From: Paraprevotella sp.
Lineage (GTDB): Bacteria > Bacteroidota > Bacteroidia > Bacteroidales > Bacteroidaceae
Assembly (NCBI GenBank): GCA_021205005.1
Contig: JAJPYK010000050.1
Location: 5,652-11,531, forward strand
Length of the DNA stretch: 5,880 nt
Direction: 5' to 3'
Positions 1 through 5,880 of the stretch are shown here, piece by piece. Made by a program: the position numbers and the translations under genes. Position 1 is the stretch's first letter, and each line of letters opens with the position of its first letter. The notes beneath the pieces were generated by a model. The model worked only from the letters and a program-made list of their open reading frames with translations. It was not told the DNA's origin and ran no database searches.

Positions 1-1532
1 ATCTGAAGGAAACAAATAACTTCCAATTGCACTTGACTCACAAGGAAGACTTGTCCGGTTTGCCGGAGTCTGCCATAGAAGCTGCCGCACTGGCCGCCAA
101 AGAAAAGGATATGGAAGGTTGGCTGTTCACCCTACATGCCCCGAGCTACACCCCCTTCATGACGTACGCCGACCGAAGAGAACTGCGTAAGAAGATGTAC
201 ATGGCCCGCAACACCATCTGCACACACGACAATGAATATAATAACATCGGACTCGTGAAGCGCATCGTCAACCTGCGACGCGAACGGGCACAACTGCTGG
301 GTTATCCTACCTATGCCGACTTTGTCCTAAAGAAACGTATGGCGGAAAACAGCACCAACGTATATAAATTGCTGGACGATCTGTTGCAGGCCTATTTACC
401 TACTGCCCGCAATGAAGTGAAAGCCATCGAACGCATGGCTAAGGAAAAGGAAGGCGAAGACTTCATCCTGCAACCGTGGGACTTCGGTTACTACGCCCAC
501 AAGCTGCAACTGGAAAAATACAATCTGGATGCGGAAATGTTGCGTCCGTATTTTGAATTATCCCGTGTCAAACAGGGCGTATTCGGATTGGCCACCCGCC
601 TTTACGGCATTACATTCAAAGAAAATGCAGACATCCCGGTCTATCATCCCGACGTAACGGCTTACGAAGTCTTCGACAAAGACGGTACGTATCTCGCCGT
701 GCTCTATACCGACTTCCATCCCCGAAAAGGCAAACAAAGCGGAGCGTGGATGACATCCTACAAAGACCAGTGGATAGACGATGAAGGAATAGATCACCGT
801 CCACACGTGTCCGTCACCATGAATCTGACCAAGCCGACCGAAACGAAACCGGGCCTGCTCACCTTGGGCGAAGTAGAGACATTCCTACATGAATTCGGGC
901 ACGCCCTTCACGGCATCTTCTCCCGTACGCGCTTCGAAAGCCTGAGCGGAACGAACGTATATTGGGATTTTGTGGAACTTCCTTCACAATTTATGGAGAA
1001 CTTCGCGGTGGAACGCGATTTTTTAAATACCTTTGCTTTGCATTATCAAACCGGCGAACCCTTGCCGACAGAACTGATAGACCGAATTATTCAAAGCCGC
1101 AATTTCAACGTGGCCTACGCTTGTATCCGTCAGGTCAGCTTCGGATTGCTGGACATGGCTTATTACACGCAAGACAAACCTTTCGACGAAGACATATTCG
1201 CATTCGAGAAAAAAGCGTGGGAAGCAGCCCAGCTTCTGCCCCAGCCTCAGGATACCTGTATGAGCGTACAGTTCGGACATATCATGTCGGGAGGATATGC
1301 CGCAGGATATTACAGTTATAAATGGGCTGAAGTATTGGACGCAGACGCTTTCTCGCTCTTCAAGGAAAAAGGCATCTTCAATCAGGAAGTGGCACAAAGT
1401 TTCCGGGATAACATCTTGTCGAAAGGAGGAACGGAACCGCCCATGGTTCTGTACAAGCGTTTCCGTGGAAAAGCTCCCACCATCGAAGCCCTATTGGAAA
1501 GGAATGGCATCAAACGTGAACATAAAATCTGA
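1..1532 (+). CDS. dcp: M3 family zinc metallopeptidase, Dcp-like dipeptidyl carboxypeptidase (5' end outside window)
   Basis: Probable peptidyl-dipeptidase, which removes dipeptides from the C-terminus of peptides. The reading frame is open from the left edge (first full codon at 3) and about 509 codons are visible. M3 enzymes are usually near 680-700 residues, so roughly the first quarter is missing. The TTG at 27 is not a believable start because family-like sequence continues upstream of it. The gluzincin site is complete: HEFGH at 888-902 (two His ligands and the catalytic Glu), and the third ligand Glu at 975-977 within DFVELPSQ, 29 residues after the first His as in thimet oligopeptidase. 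The substrate-side motif FGHIMSGGYAAGYYSY lies at about 1272-1319. Blocks such as QPWDFGYYA, IPVYHPDV and the C-terminal RGKAP favour Dcp over oligopeptidase A. Whether it is secreted or cytoplasmic cannot be told without the N-terminus. The next gene begins 12 bp downstream. Confidence 0.93.
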   Translation, partial: LKETNNFQLHLTHKEDLSGLPESAIEAAALAAKEKDMEGWLFTLHAPSYTPFMTYADRRELRKKMYMARNTICTHDNEYNNIGLVKRIVNLRRERAQLLGYPTYADFVLKKRMAENSTNVYKLLDDLLQAYLPTARNEVKAIERMAKEKEGEDFILQPWDFGYYAHKLQLEKYNLDAEMLRPYFELSRVKQGVFGLATRLYGITFKENADIPVYHPDVTAYEVFDKDGTYLAVLYTDFHPRKGKQSGAWMTSYKDQWIDDEGIDHRPHVSVTMNLTKPTETKPGLLTLGEVETFLHEFGHALHGIFSRTRFESLSGTNVYWDFVELPSQFMENFAVERDFLNTFALHYQTGEPLPTELIDRIIQSRNFNVAYACIRQVSFGLLDMAYYTQDKPFDEDIFAFEKKAWEAAQLLPQPQDTCMSVQFGHIMSGGYAAGYYSYKWAEVLDADAFSLFKEKGIFNQEVAQSFRDNILSKGGTEPPMVLYKRFRGKAPTIEALLERNGIKREHKI

Positions 1533-1544
1533 AAGGTTAAAGAC

Positions 1545-1994
1545 ATGAGAACCCCGGAAGAAAAGAGACACGAATTGGACCTGCGCTACCTGCGCATGGC
1601 TCAGATCTGGGCAGAGAACAGCTATTGCGAACGCCGCAAAGTGGGCGCACTCATCGTCAAAGGCAACATGATCATCTCTGACGGTTATAACGGAACGCCG
1701 GTAGGATTTGAGAATGTATGTGAAGATGAGAATCACCTGACGAAACCCTATGTACTGCATGCCGAAGCCAATGCTATCACCAAAATCGCCAGGTCGAACA
1801 ACAATAGCGAGGGAGCTACATTATATGTCACAGACGCTCCCTGCATCGAATGTGCCAAACTTATCATACAATCCGGAATCAAAAAAGTGTTTTATGCCCG
1901 ACAATACAGACTAAGCGACGGAATCGACCTGCTCGAACGAGCCGGCATAGAAGTGCATTACCTGCCTCTGGACGGGCATTCGACAGAACTTTAA
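1545..1994 (+). CDS. dCMP deaminase family protein (ComEB-like)
   Basis: Zinc-dependent cytidine/deoxycytidylate deaminase of 149 residues, expected to convert dCMP to dUMP, the precursor for thymidylate synthase. The zinc site is intact: H72-A-E74 (ligand His and proton-shuttling Glu, in LHAEANA) and P99-C100-I-E-C103 (two Cys ligands). The upstream GYNGTPVGFENVCED block (47-61) is the conserved nucleotide-binding region of dCMP deaminases. There is no long insertion before the HAE motif, unlike the phage T4 enzyme. The ATG at 1545 follows the peptidase stop by 12 bp; the next in-frame ATG (M18) would remove the first helix, so 1545 is preferred. No clear Shine-Dalgarno sequence precedes it. 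It is probably co-transcribed with its neighbours. The ComEB name reflects similarity only and does not imply competence. Substrate choice (dCMP or another cytosine compound) is inferred from the family. Confidence 0.93.
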   Translation: MRTPEEKRHELDLRYLRMAQIWAENSYCERRKVGALIVKGNMIISDGYNGTPVGFENVCEDENHLTKPYVLHAEANAITKIARSNNNSEGATLYVTDAPCIECAKLIIQSGIKKVFYARQYRLSDGIDLLERAGIEVHYLPLDGHSTEL

Positions 1995-2010
1995 AAGCAA
2001 CCATATAATC

Positions 2011-3654
2011 ATGAATCAGAACAATTCATCACGATTTACCCCTATCCTGCTGGCGATATGCCTCGTCATCGGCATATTGATCGGTACTTTTTATGCCAAC
2101 CATTTCTCAGGAAACAGGTTGAACTTCATCAATACAAACAGCAACAAGGTGAACGACCTGTTGCGCATCATTGACGACCAATACGTGGATACCGTCAACA
2201 TGACCGACCTTGTGGAACAAGCCATGCCCCGCATCTTGTCCGAACTGGATCCACATTCCTCTTACATCAGCGCCAAAGATGCCGAAGCTTCGATGGAAAG
2301 TCTAAAAGGCAGCTTTTCAGGTGTAGGCATATCTTTCACCGTACAAAACGATACCGCACGTATCATCGACGTGTTGAAAGGCGGCCCCTCTGAGAAAGTC
2401 GGTCTGCTCGCCGGCGACCGCATCATCAGCGTGGACGGAAAGAACATCACGGGCAAGAACATCACGGCAGACGAATGCCAGAAACGTATGAAAGGCCAAA
2501 AAGGAACGAAAGTGAAATTAGGCATATACCGCATGGGAGAGAAGAAGACTCTCTACTACACGATTGTACGCGGCGACATTCTCGTGCACAGCATCGACGC
2601 TACTTATATGCTCACTCCGGAAACCGGATATATCAAAATCAACAGTTTCAGCGAAACCACTTATCCCGAACTTTTGGTTTCATTGGCCGAACTCAGCCAG
2701 AAAGGCTTCAAGAACTTAGTGATAGACCTTCGCGACAACGGGGGAGGCATCATGCAGACCGCCATACAGATGGCCAATATCTTCCTGCCTAAAAACCGCC
2801 TGATCCTGTATACTGAAGGACGGAAATCCCCACGCGAAGAGTACAAAAGCGATGGTCGCGGAACATTCCAGAACCTCCCGCTCGTGGTATTGGTCAACGA
2901 AAATTCGGCATCCGCCAGCGAAATTTTTGCCGGCGCCATGCAGGACAATGACAGAGGCGCCATCATCGGACGCCGTTCGTTCGGTAAAGGGTTGGTGCAA
3001 CAGCCGATAGAATTCCGCGACGGCAGTCTTATCAGGTTGACCATTGCCCGCTACTACACCCCCTCCGGACGTTGCATTCAGAAGCCATACGAGAAAGGAC
3101 ACGGAGATGAATACGAGAACGACTTGATGGAACGTTACGAACGCGGCGAATTCTTCTCACAAGACAGCATCAGGCCGAAAGGGCCGCAATTCAAAACCCG
3201 ATTAGGACGTACCGTATACGGAAGCGGCGGCATCATGCCGGATATCTTTATTCCGGAAGACACCTCGGATGTCACTTCTTATTATAAAGAAGCACGCATG
3301 AGCGGACTGATGCAGCAATATGCGTTGAACTTCACCGACGCGCACCGTCAAGAACTGAAAGGACTGAATACAATCGAAGAGATCGTCCATTTCCTCGATC
3401 GGCAAAACGTAGTGGGCAACTTTGCCGACTTCGCGCAACATCGCGGATTGCGCCGTCGTAACCTGATGCTTTACCAATCCCGCAAGCTGTTCAGAAAGGA
3501 CCTGTATGCGTTCATCATCAACAACAGCAAAGACATCGAGCTATTCTATGAGTTCATCAACAGCAACGATCCGGCCATCCTCTGCGCCGTCAAAGTATTG
3601 GCCGAAGGGAAAGCCTTCCCGCAAGCACCGGAAAAGAGCTCGGACAAAAAATGA
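2011..3654 (+). CDS. S41 family C-terminal processing peptidase, membrane-anchored
   Basis: Serine protease of the CtpA/Prc (Tsp) family, 547 residues, which cleaves envelope proteins from their C-termini. Residues about 10-30 form one hydrophobic segment with no proper lipobox, so it is probably a signal anchor with the catalytic part in the periplasm. Order: a short helical region with LDPHSSYIS (about 79-87), a PDZ domain (about 100-174), then the peptidase core (about 195-415). The Ser-Lys dyad is S301 (in NENSASASEIF) and K326 (in FGKGLVQQ), 25 residues apart as in E. coli Prc, with the supporting Q330. DLRDNGGG (239-246), YTPSGRCIQ (349-357) and GGIMPDIFIPED (406-417) are further family blocks. 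Beyond about 418 there is a charged, mostly helical extension of some 130 residues that I do not recognise as a named domain. The start lies 16 bp after the deaminase stop, suggesting one operon. The substrate is unknown. Confidence 0.95.
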   Translation: MNQNNSSRFTPILLAICLVIGILIGTFYANHFSGNRLNFINTNSNKVNDLLRIIDDQYVDTVNMTDLVEQAMPRILSELDPHSSYISAKDAEASMESLKGSFSGVGISFTVQNDTARIIDVLKGGPSEKVGLLAGDRIISVDGKNITGKNITADECQKRMKGQKGTKVKLGIYRMGEKKTLYYTIVRGDILVHSIDATYMLTPETGYIKINSFSETTYPELLVSLAELSQKGFKNLVIDLRDNGGGIMQTAIQMANIFLPKNRLILYTEGRKSPREEYKSDGRGTFQNLPLVVLVNENSASASEIFAGAMQDNDRGAIIGRRSFGKGLVQQPIEFRDGSLIRLTIARYYTPSGRCIQKPYEKGHGDEYENDLMERYERGEFFSQDSIRPKGPQFKTRLGRTVYGSGGIMPDIFIPEDTSDVTSYYKEARMSGLMQQYALNFTDAHRQELKGLNTIEEIVHFLDRQNVVGNFADFAQHRGLRRRNLMLYQSRKLFRKDLYAFIINNSKDIELFYEFINSNDPAILCAVKVLAEGKAFPQAPEKSSDKK

Positions 3655-3669
3655 CCGATATACCCATAC

Positions 3670-3707
3670 AGAGAAAGGCTGAGGCCCTACTGCCCCGGCC
3701 TTTCTCT
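3670..3707 (+). terminator. Strong hairpin after the S41 protease gene, possible terminator
   Basis: Perfect 10-bp arms AGAGAAAGGC (3670-3679) and GCCTTTCTCT (3698-3707). The stem can extend inward by a T·G and a G-C pair, then, past one mismatch, by three G-C pairs, leaving a 6-nt loop. The hairpin starts 16 bp after the protease stop codon. What follows is pyrimidine-rich (CTCATCTTAC) but not a clean T-run, so it is a weak match to an intrinsic terminator. It could instead stabilise the 3' end of the mRNA or only partly attenuate transcription into the cyclo-ligase gene, which begins 21 bp later. Confidence 0.5.
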
Positions 3708-3727
3708 CATCTTACATTCCAAGACTT

Positions 3728-4258
3728 ATGAATAAAAAAGGATTAAGGGCACTCATGACCCAATATAAAAAAGACACCTCGCCCGCAGCCCGATTAGATC
3801 TCTCAGCCCCCATCTTACGTCGTCTGGCTGTCCATCCCCGCTTCGTAAACGCACAGACGGTGATGCTCTATCACGCCCTGCCCGACGAAGTGGATACCCG
3901 TGACTTCGTGCGCTACTGGAGTTTCCGCAATTCCATCCTGCTTCCCACCGTGAAAGGGAACGAAATCGAACTCCACCGCTATACGCCCGAAGACTCGCTG
4001 TCCGAGGGAGCGTTTGGCGTGCAAGAATCCTCCGGGACCGTATTCACGGACTATGCCTCCATCGACCTGGCAGTCATTCCGGGCGTGGCTTTCGACGCGG
4101 AAGGCCATCGTTTAGGACGCGGGCAAGGTTTCTATGACCGCCTGTTGACTCACCTGAAAGATTATCCCATATATAAATTAGGAGTATGCTTCGACTGCCA
4201 GAACGTAAACCTTGTCCCCACGGAAGCCCACGACGTACCGATGGATGAAGTGCTTTGA
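3728..4258 (+). CDS. 5-formyltetrahydrofolate cyclo-ligase (MTHFS)
   Basis: ATP-dependent enzyme that converts 5-formyl-THF (folinic acid) to 5,10-methenyl-THF, returning a stored or inhibitory folate to the one-carbon pool; cytoplasmic. It has 176 residues, close to the usual 180-200. The family hallmark is clear at 113-140: DLAVIPGVAFD followed by the glycine-rich RLGRGQGFYDR, which binds nucleotide and folate. Other family blocks are the N-terminal KKxLR (3-7), YHALPDEVDT (48-57), LLPTV (71-75) and the C-terminal HDVPMDEVL. It ends directly after DEVL, perhaps a residue or two shorter than relatives. The ATG at 3728 keeps the conserved KKxLR; the next Met (M10) would lose it. No Shine-Dalgarno sequence and no TAnnTTTG match are seen in the 73-bp gap upstream, so expression probably depends on read-through past the preceding hairpin. 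It converges with the DUF721 gene, with 16 bp between stops. Confidence 0.93.
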   Translation: MNKKGLRALMTQYKKDTSPAARLDLSAPILRRLAVHPRFVNAQTVMLYHALPDEVDTRDFVRYWSFRNSILLPTVKGNEIELHRYTPEDSLSEGAFGVQESSGTVFTDYASIDLAVIPGVAFDAEGHRLGRGQGFYDRLLTHLKDYPIYKLGVCFDCQNVNLVPTEAHDVPMDEVL

Positions 4259-4299
4259 AAACAAGAAAAGAAATTCAGTGGAACACAATGCTCTGAATT
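4257..4299 (-). terminator. Candidate intrinsic terminator of the recF-DUF721 transcript
   Basis: On the minus strand, AATTCAG (4299-4293) and CTGAATT (4278-4272) form a 7-bp stem with a 14-nt loop. The stem is followed at once by a T-rich run, TCTTTTCTTGTTTTC (4271-4257). The stem is AT-rich and the loop long, so the hairpin is weak. It overlaps the last codons and stop of the DUF721 gene, and the T-run reaches the end of the convergent cyclo-ligase gene. The orientation fits only minus-strand termination. Confidence 0.38.
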
Positions 4300-4565
4300 A
4301 CGTGAGCGCCAACATATTCGTTCAAACGGCGCACCAAGGCCTCCCGACTCATCATCAAATTAGCCTTGAGGGCGGGCGACTTTAAGTAGACATGCAACAC
4401 CTGATTGCGTACGAAGACATCGCGCGTATACCGGGCGATAGCCTGCCCCATGACTTCGGGCCACGCAGCAGCCATCCTCGTTTCATTCAAAGGAGTCTCC
4501 AAACCTGCCTGCCGGAGATACTGTCGCAGGAGCTCGCCTATATTCTCGGTCTTGTTGCGTCTCAT
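4275..4565 (-). CDS. dciA: DUF721 / DciA family protein (putative replicative helicase loader)
   Basis: Short protein of 96 residues, matching a stand-alone DUF721 domain. DciA proteins in this family recruit or load the replicative helicase DnaB in the many bacteria that lack DnaC or DnaI. Visible family traits are the N-terminal helical part (IGELLRQYL, 9-17), the AAWPEVMG block (33-40), a strand region VLHVYLKSPALKANL (56-70), and the C-terminal LNEYVGAHVIQSIVF (81-95), which matches the usual LNxxVGxxVIxxIxF ending. The ATG at 4565 overlaps the recF stop in an ATGA tetranucleotide, which fixes the start and suggests translational coupling. There is no extra N- or C-terminal domain. Family membership is well supported. 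The loader role is inferred from characterised DciA proteins, because single-domain DUF721 members in Bacteroidota are little studied as far as I know. Confidence 0.85.
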   Translation of the reverse strand: MRRNKTENIGELLRQYLRQAGLETPLNETRMAAAWPEVMGQAIARYTRDVFVRNQVLHVYLKSPALKANLMMSREALVRRLNEYVGAHVIQSIVFH

Positions 4566-5659
4566 CCTTCTATCTTCCCGCTTTCCACTCTAAAAAGTTT
4601 ATAATCCTTATCCGTCTTGGCCAGAATGCCATCCAGATGGTCGCGATTCGTATCCGTCACGAAAATCTGCCCGAACTGCTCGCCCGACACCAGCTTGACG
4701 ATCTGTTCCACCCGACCGGCATCCAGTTTGTCAAAAATATCATCCAGTAACAATAAGGGTGTAGTACTGCTCCCCGTCCGACGCAGGAAATCAAACTGCG
4801 CCAACTTCAACGCAATCAGATACGTCTTGTTCTGCCCCTGCGATCCTTCGCGTTTGATGGGAAAATCGCCCAACGTCATTTCCAGTTCATCATTGTGCAC
4901 GCCGTGAAGCGAATAGCCCATGATACGATCTTTAACCCTGTCGCGTCGGATCACTTCCAACAAGTCTCCGCGCTGCCCATGCGAAAGATAATGCAGCCCC
5001 ACTCGCTCCTTGCCTTCCGAAATACGGCCGTAAAAGTCCTGAAACACGGGAATGAATTCTTCCACATAAGCCTTCCGCTTCTCGTAAATTTTCGTTCCCT
5101 CCTTCGCCATCATCTCTTCCCACAACCGCATCAACTCTTCATCAGGTTCTTCCTCCAGCTTCAACAGTACATTACGCTGCTGCAAAGCATTGTTGTAACG
5201 TACGAGCGCATGGAGATAGTCAGGATCATACTGCACGATCACCATGTCCATAAACCGGCGACGCTCCTCGCTTCCGCCCGAAATCAGATCGGCATCGGCC
5301 GGCGATACCATCACCAACGGAATCAATCCGATATGCTCCGACAGCCGGCGGTATTCCTTTTTATTGCGCTTAAAACGCTTCTTCTGCTTACGCTTCAAGC
5401 CGCAATACACATCTTCCACCTCTCCGGATTCGTGCTCATATTCCCCTTGCAACATAAAAAAATCTTCCCCGTGACGGATGTTTTGGGAATCTATGGAATT
5501 AGTGGCACTTTTACAAAAAGAGAGAAAATAGACAGCATCCAACAAATTGGTTTTACCCTCACCGTTACGGCCGATAAAACAATTCATCTTCGGCGAGAAT
5601 TCCAATTCAGCCTGAGCGATATTCTTATAATTCAAGACAGAAATCTTTTTCAGTATCAT
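4562..5659 (-). CDS. recF: DNA replication and repair protein RecF
   Basis: SMC-like ABC ATPase, 365 residues (usual 350-375), that acts with RecO and RecR to load RecA on gapped DNA and help stalled forks recover; cytoplasmic. The N-terminus MILKKISVLNYKNI is the typical RecF beginning and fixes the start at 5659. Walker A is GRNGEGKT (30-37). The ABC signature is SQGQNKT (273-279), with Asn where many RecF proteins have Gln or Arg nearby. Walker B is LLLLDD (302-307), followed by the D-loop region FDKLDAGR. The middle (about 100-240) contains SPADADLISGGSEERRRFMD, a standard RecF block, and a charged helical stretch. The TGA stop overlaps the DUF721 start by 4 bp. A promoter candidate lies about 30-60 bp upstream. 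dnaN and gyrB, its neighbours in many bacteria, are not in this window. Long open frames on the opposite strand are shadows. Confidence 0.96.
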   Translation of the reverse strand: MILKKISVLNYKNIAQAELEFSPKMNCFIGRNGEGKTNLLDAVYFLSFCKSATNSIDSQNIRHGEDFFMLQGEYEHESGEVEDVYCGLKRKQKKRFKRNKKEYRRLSEHIGLIPLVMVSPADADLISGGSEERRRFMDMVIVQYDPDYLHALVRYNNALQQRNVLLKLEEEPDEELMRLWEEMMAKEGTKIYEKRKAYVEEFIPVFQDFYGRISEGKERVGLHYLSHGQRGDLLEVIRRDRVKDRIMGYSLHGVHNDELEMTLGDFPIKREGSQGQNKTYLIALKLAQFDFLRRTGSSTTPLLLLDDIFDKLDAGRVEQIVKLVSGEQFGQIFVTDTNRDHLDGILAKTDKDYKLFRVESGKIEG

Positions 5660-5688
5660 CCGTTGGTCTGGCCCGTTAAATCATCTTG

Positions 5689-5719
5689 CAAAATTAAGGT
5701 TTATCCCCCGAATCCTAAA
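5689..5719 (-). promoter_or_regulatory. Putative Bacteroidota promoter for recF-dciA
   Basis: The minus strand carries TAATTTTG (5696-5689), an exact match to the Bacteroidota -7 element TAnnTTTG. A TTTA at 5719-5716, within a T-rich run, stands in for the -33 TTTG, with 19 bp between. Transcription would begin near 5683, giving a leader of about 25 nt before the recF ATG. The -7 match and position are good; the -33 is imperfect. Confidence 0.55.
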
Positions 5720-5735
5720 AATAATAGCCTATAAA

Positions 5736-5767
5736 TTTCATCAAACGAGAGAATTTAGCTACTTTTG
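5736..5767 (+). promoter_or_regulatory. Putative Bacteroidota promoter for the rightward TPR-like gene
   Basis: TACTTTTG at 5760-5767 matches the -7 consensus TAnnTTTG exactly. TTTC at 5736-5739 differs from the -33 TTTG by one base, and the spacing is 20 bp, within the usual 19-21. Initiation near 5773 would leave a leader of about 65 nt. It lies back to back with the recF promoter, with 16 bp of AT-rich DNA between the two -33 positions. Confidence 0.6.
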
Positions 5768-5781
5768 CTTCGCTTTATTCC

Positions 5782-5809
5782 CGACTGCCTCAGGCGGAAA
5801 GGAAAGTCG
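5782..5809 (+). other. Potential stem-loop in the leader of the rightward gene
   Basis: CGACT (5782-5786) can pair with AGTCG (5805-5809). Inside it, GCC (5787-5789) pairs with GGC (5793-5795) around a TCA loop, leaving the purine-rich GGAAAGGAA (5796-5804) unpaired on one side. It falls between the predicted transcription start and the ATG at 5838. It matches no riboswitch I recognise, and such short stems can occur by chance. Confidence 0.3.
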
Positions 5810-5837
5810 TGAGAAATATAATAAACAATCAAATAAA

Positions 5838-5880
5838 ATGACGAACAAAAAAACACAGCATGATTCTCTCAATGTGGAAC
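5838..5880 (+). CDS. Start of a probable TPR-repeat protein gene (3' end outside window)
   Basis: Only 14 codons are visible: MTNKKTQHDSLNVE. The ATG follows an A-rich, Shine-Dalgarno-free leader (AATCAAATAAA), typical of Bacteroidota, and lies about 65 bp downstream of a good TAnnTTTG promoter. The polar, lysine-rich opening followed by SLNVE resembles the N-terminus of tetratricopeptide-repeat proteins that I recall next to recF, and often before ribH, in Bacteroides. Those have a membrane segment soon after this point and TPR repeats behind it. No such domain is visible here, so the product name rests on the short N-terminus and gene order. That this is a real gene start is more certain than its identity. 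Confidence 0.6.
   Translation, partial: MTNKKTQHDSLNVE

Noticed and set aside
27..29. TTG at 27 as the start of the M3 peptidase
   Set aside because: The frame stays open to the window edge, family-like sequence continues upstream, and M3 enzymes are about 180 residues longer. The gene is simply cut by the window.
1028..1035. TACCTTTG, a match to the -7 promoter pattern inside the M3 peptidase gene
   Set aside because: There is no TTTG-like -33 element at the right distance and it lies mid-gene far from any start. The eight-base pattern with two free positions is expected by chance.
962..1397. Overlapping open frames of about 120 codons on both strands inside the M3 peptidase gene
   Set aside because: They lie in other frames of a gene with an intact catalytic site, and their translations show no recognisable family.
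2661..3102. Minus-strand frames of 127-128 codons opposite the S41 protease core
   Set aside because: They mirror the conserved Ser-Lys catalytic region of the real gene; sequence constraint there comes from the protease.
4895..5734. 279-codon open frame on the plus strand opposite recF
   Set aside because: It is antisense to a complete, strongly motif-supported recF. Its translation is rich in His, Leu and Gln with no domain-like pattern, and it has no promoter or leader of its own. Long shadow frames are common opposite genes of this composition.
1..5880. A novel defence system, mobile element, CRISPR array or biosynthetic cluster
   Set aside because: Every gene belongs to a recognised housekeeping family. 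No direct repeats, terminal inverted repeats, integrase or transposase, tRNA attachment site or shift in composition was seen.

Overview
The window looks like an ordinary chromosomal housekeeping segment from a Bacteroidales bacterium, most likely Bacteroides or a close relative. The evidence is protein character (a Dcp-like M3 peptidase, an S41 protease with a long C-terminal extension, a Bacteroidota-style RecF), the lack of Shine-Dalgarno sequences before the starts, and two good matches to the Bacteroidota promoter pattern TAnnTTTG with a -33 element about 20 bp upstream. By eye, base composition is near 50% GC and even. I cannot name the species.

Left block, plus strand (1-4258): a dipeptidyl carboxypeptidase cut by the window's left edge, a dCMP/cytidine deaminase-family enzyme, a membrane-anchored S41 C-terminal processing protease and a 5-formyltetrahydrofolate cyclo-ligase. 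The first three genes are 12 and 16 bp apart and probably form one transcript. A strong hairpin (3670-3707) lies between the protease and the cyclo-ligase.

Right block, minus strand (5659-4275): recF followed by a DUF721/DciA gene, overlapping by 4 bp (ATGA). This block converges on the cyclo-ligase, with only 16 bp between the two stop codons. The 178-bp region 5660-5837 carries back-to-back divergent promoter candidates, one for recF and one for a plus-strand gene that starts at 5838 and runs off the right edge. That gene probably encodes a TPR-repeat protein.

Functionally, the deaminase (dCMP to dUMP) and the cyclo-ligase (return of 5-formyl-THF to the folate pool) both touch thymidylate supply, and RecF and DciA act at replication forks. 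The two peptidases have no obvious link to these. I found no mobile element, CRISPR array, tRNA or rRNA, no sign of recent transfer, and no candidate for a new defence or biosynthetic system. The points worth a second look are regulatory and architectural.
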